Shown: positions 62,887 to 64,000 of the stretch, one piece after another
Numbering within the stretch: position 1 is the stretch's first letter
Layout: every line of letters starts with the position of its first letter
Assembly: GCA_023213395.1 (NCBI GenBank)
Contig: CM041465.1
Location: forward strand, 28,465,741 to 28,529,740
Source: Cycas panzhihuaensis
Taxonomy: Eukaryota; Cycadophyta
Direction: 5' to 3'
Length of the DNA stretch: 64,000 nucleotides
The notes under the pieces: generated by a model
What the model was told of the DNA's origin: nothing
The model's input: the letters and a program-made list of their open reading frames with translations, nothing else
Database searches by the model: none
Translations under genes and position numbers: made by a program

Positions 62887-64000
62887 ATCAATAGTGGTAT
62901 CTATATTTTAATGTTTTGTATATACCCTTTAGCTACCTGATAGATCTTACACTTGACTATATATTTGGTAATATCCTATTTAATTTTGGCCAAAAATATT
63001 TTCCCTTTATAATGGCTATGGTTTTATTTTAGTCAAAGCACCCTCTTTGTCCCCCACCATATATTTCTCTTATGATGCTATCCCTCATTGACTTAACTTA
63101 AATGCATAATTACTTTTCTTTAAATAAATACGCATCCTTCATAAAATAAACATCATATTTAAGTCCATTCCCATTGACTAAAGGATTCCTAGAGTATTTT
63201 ATTTAGGATTAGTATTATATAAATATTTTAAAGCATCAAACCCAACCACTTCACTTGTTATAATGATTATTAGTGTTATCCTTCTTCTTAAAGCATTAAT
63301 AACCTAATTTTATTTTTTTGATTTATGGTTTAGGATAAAAGTAAATCCTTATAAATATAATACCTATTTCACATTCCTCATATTCAACTTTTCTATATAT
63401 TTATATACCTTAATGCCTAATGGTTTGTAAATAAAAGTAAATCCTTAGGCATAAGATAATACTACCAATGCCTAAGAGCTTGTATAATAGTATAGAATTC
63501 CATATCATATGTAGAATATTTCTTTCTTAACTCATTCAACTTTTTATTATAAAATGTTATTGGTCCTCTTTCCTAACTTAACATGACCCTAATAGCTACA
63601 TGAGAAGTATCATAGTTAACCTAAAATAATATTTTAAAATATAGTAGTACCAACATAAGTACCTCTATCACCTATTGTTCATTAACCTAAAGTTCTACTT
63701 TACTACCTCATTCTGAACAAATCCATTTCTCTTAGTATAATATGTCATGGGAGTAATGATATCACTAAAAGTTTTAATAAACTTCATGTAAAAAGTATAT
63801 AGACCATGGAACCTCTATACCTTTATTACATTCTTAGGTATATGCCATTCAATAATGGCTATAATTTTCTTATCATCTATTTGTAGCCTATCTTTAGATA
63901 TTACAAACCCTAAAAATACTAGGATACTTTATATGAACTTATATTTCTTCAAGTTCATATATAATTTCTCTACTCTTAATACATCTAAAACCATCCTTAG
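62887..64000 (-). pseudogene. Gypsy-3 RT end, RNase H and integrase N-terminus
   Basis: On the minus strand from the window edge: HLRMVLDVLRVEKLYMNLKK-like text, FLGFVISKDRLQIDDKKI (about 63915-63860), RFHGLYTFYMKFI, RNase H pieces RGPITFYNKKLNELRKKYST (about 63570-63510) and YDMEFYTIIQALRHW, then LGFDALKYLYN, SMRDSIIREIYGGGQRGCFD (about 63090-63030) and KYFWPKLNRI (about 62995). It stops at 62887 in the segment before the DDE core, which resumes at 51444. Confidence 0.82.

Overview
The window looks like nuclear, non-coding DNA from a seed plant with a large, AT-rich, transposon-filled genome. The evidence is the content: plant-type Ty1/Copia and Ty3/Gypsy (chromodomain-bearing) retrotransposons, plant L1-type LINEs with a C-terminal RNase H, tRNA-Met-type primer binding sites (TGGTATCAGAG and variants) and 5-bp target-site duplications (TSDs). 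I see no host gene, tRNA, rRNA, CRISPR array or bacterial-type feature. Nearly every open frame is a piece of a decayed gag-pol, a LINE ORF or an element leader. The species cannot be fixed from the sequence; the depth of nesting and the age of the copies suggest a genome that removes transposons slowly.

Layout. Positions 1-3203 are AT-rich, with a relic of a Gypsy leader (990-1345) and part of an old plus-strand LTR element (LTR-like 2567-2840, then leader). That leader is split by Copia-1 (3204-26097, plus strand, TSD CCCCT) and resumes at 26098-26697. Copia-1 contains two large insertions. The first is a minus-strand chromovirus composite, Gypsy-1 (8867-15381, TSD GATTA). The second is minus-strand Copia-2 (16023-25427, TSD CTACT), itself interrupted by a 5'-truncated LINE (16638-18300, 18-bp TSD). 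By-eye LTR differences (about 10% for Copia-1, about 6% for Copia-2) agree with this order.

Next come Gypsy-2 (26698-32713, minus), a near relative of Gypsy-1, and directly beside it a GC-rich miniature LTR element (TRIM, 32722-33039). From 33040 to about 48722 lies an old plus-strand LINE (LINE-2). It is split by a non-autonomous LTR element (34040-37133) that keeps one 399-codon reading frame, and by the youngest full element, Copia-3 (37625-45215, minus, TSD CCTAG, about 2% LTR difference). The last part is an old minus-strand Gypsy (Gypsy-3; pieces at about 50281-51444 and 62887-64000). Its integrase gene is broken by two Copia elements in opposite orientation (Copia-4, 51445 to about 58605; Copia-5, about 58606-62886), joined tail to tail inside their RNase H regions.

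Most notable observation: Gypsy-1 and Gypsy-2 are both linked head to head with pieces of the same TRIM. In Gypsy-1 the block between the two oppositely facing primer binding sites is inverted relative to Gypsy-2, with primer-site variants exchanged accordingly, and the whole Gypsy-plus-TRIM unit has one TSD. This suggests a composite element that moved as a unit and rearranged by recombination between inverted primer binding sites. Other points of interest are the single-ORF non-autonomous element, a palindrome/G-tract array and a possible captured gene fragment in the Copia-2 leader.
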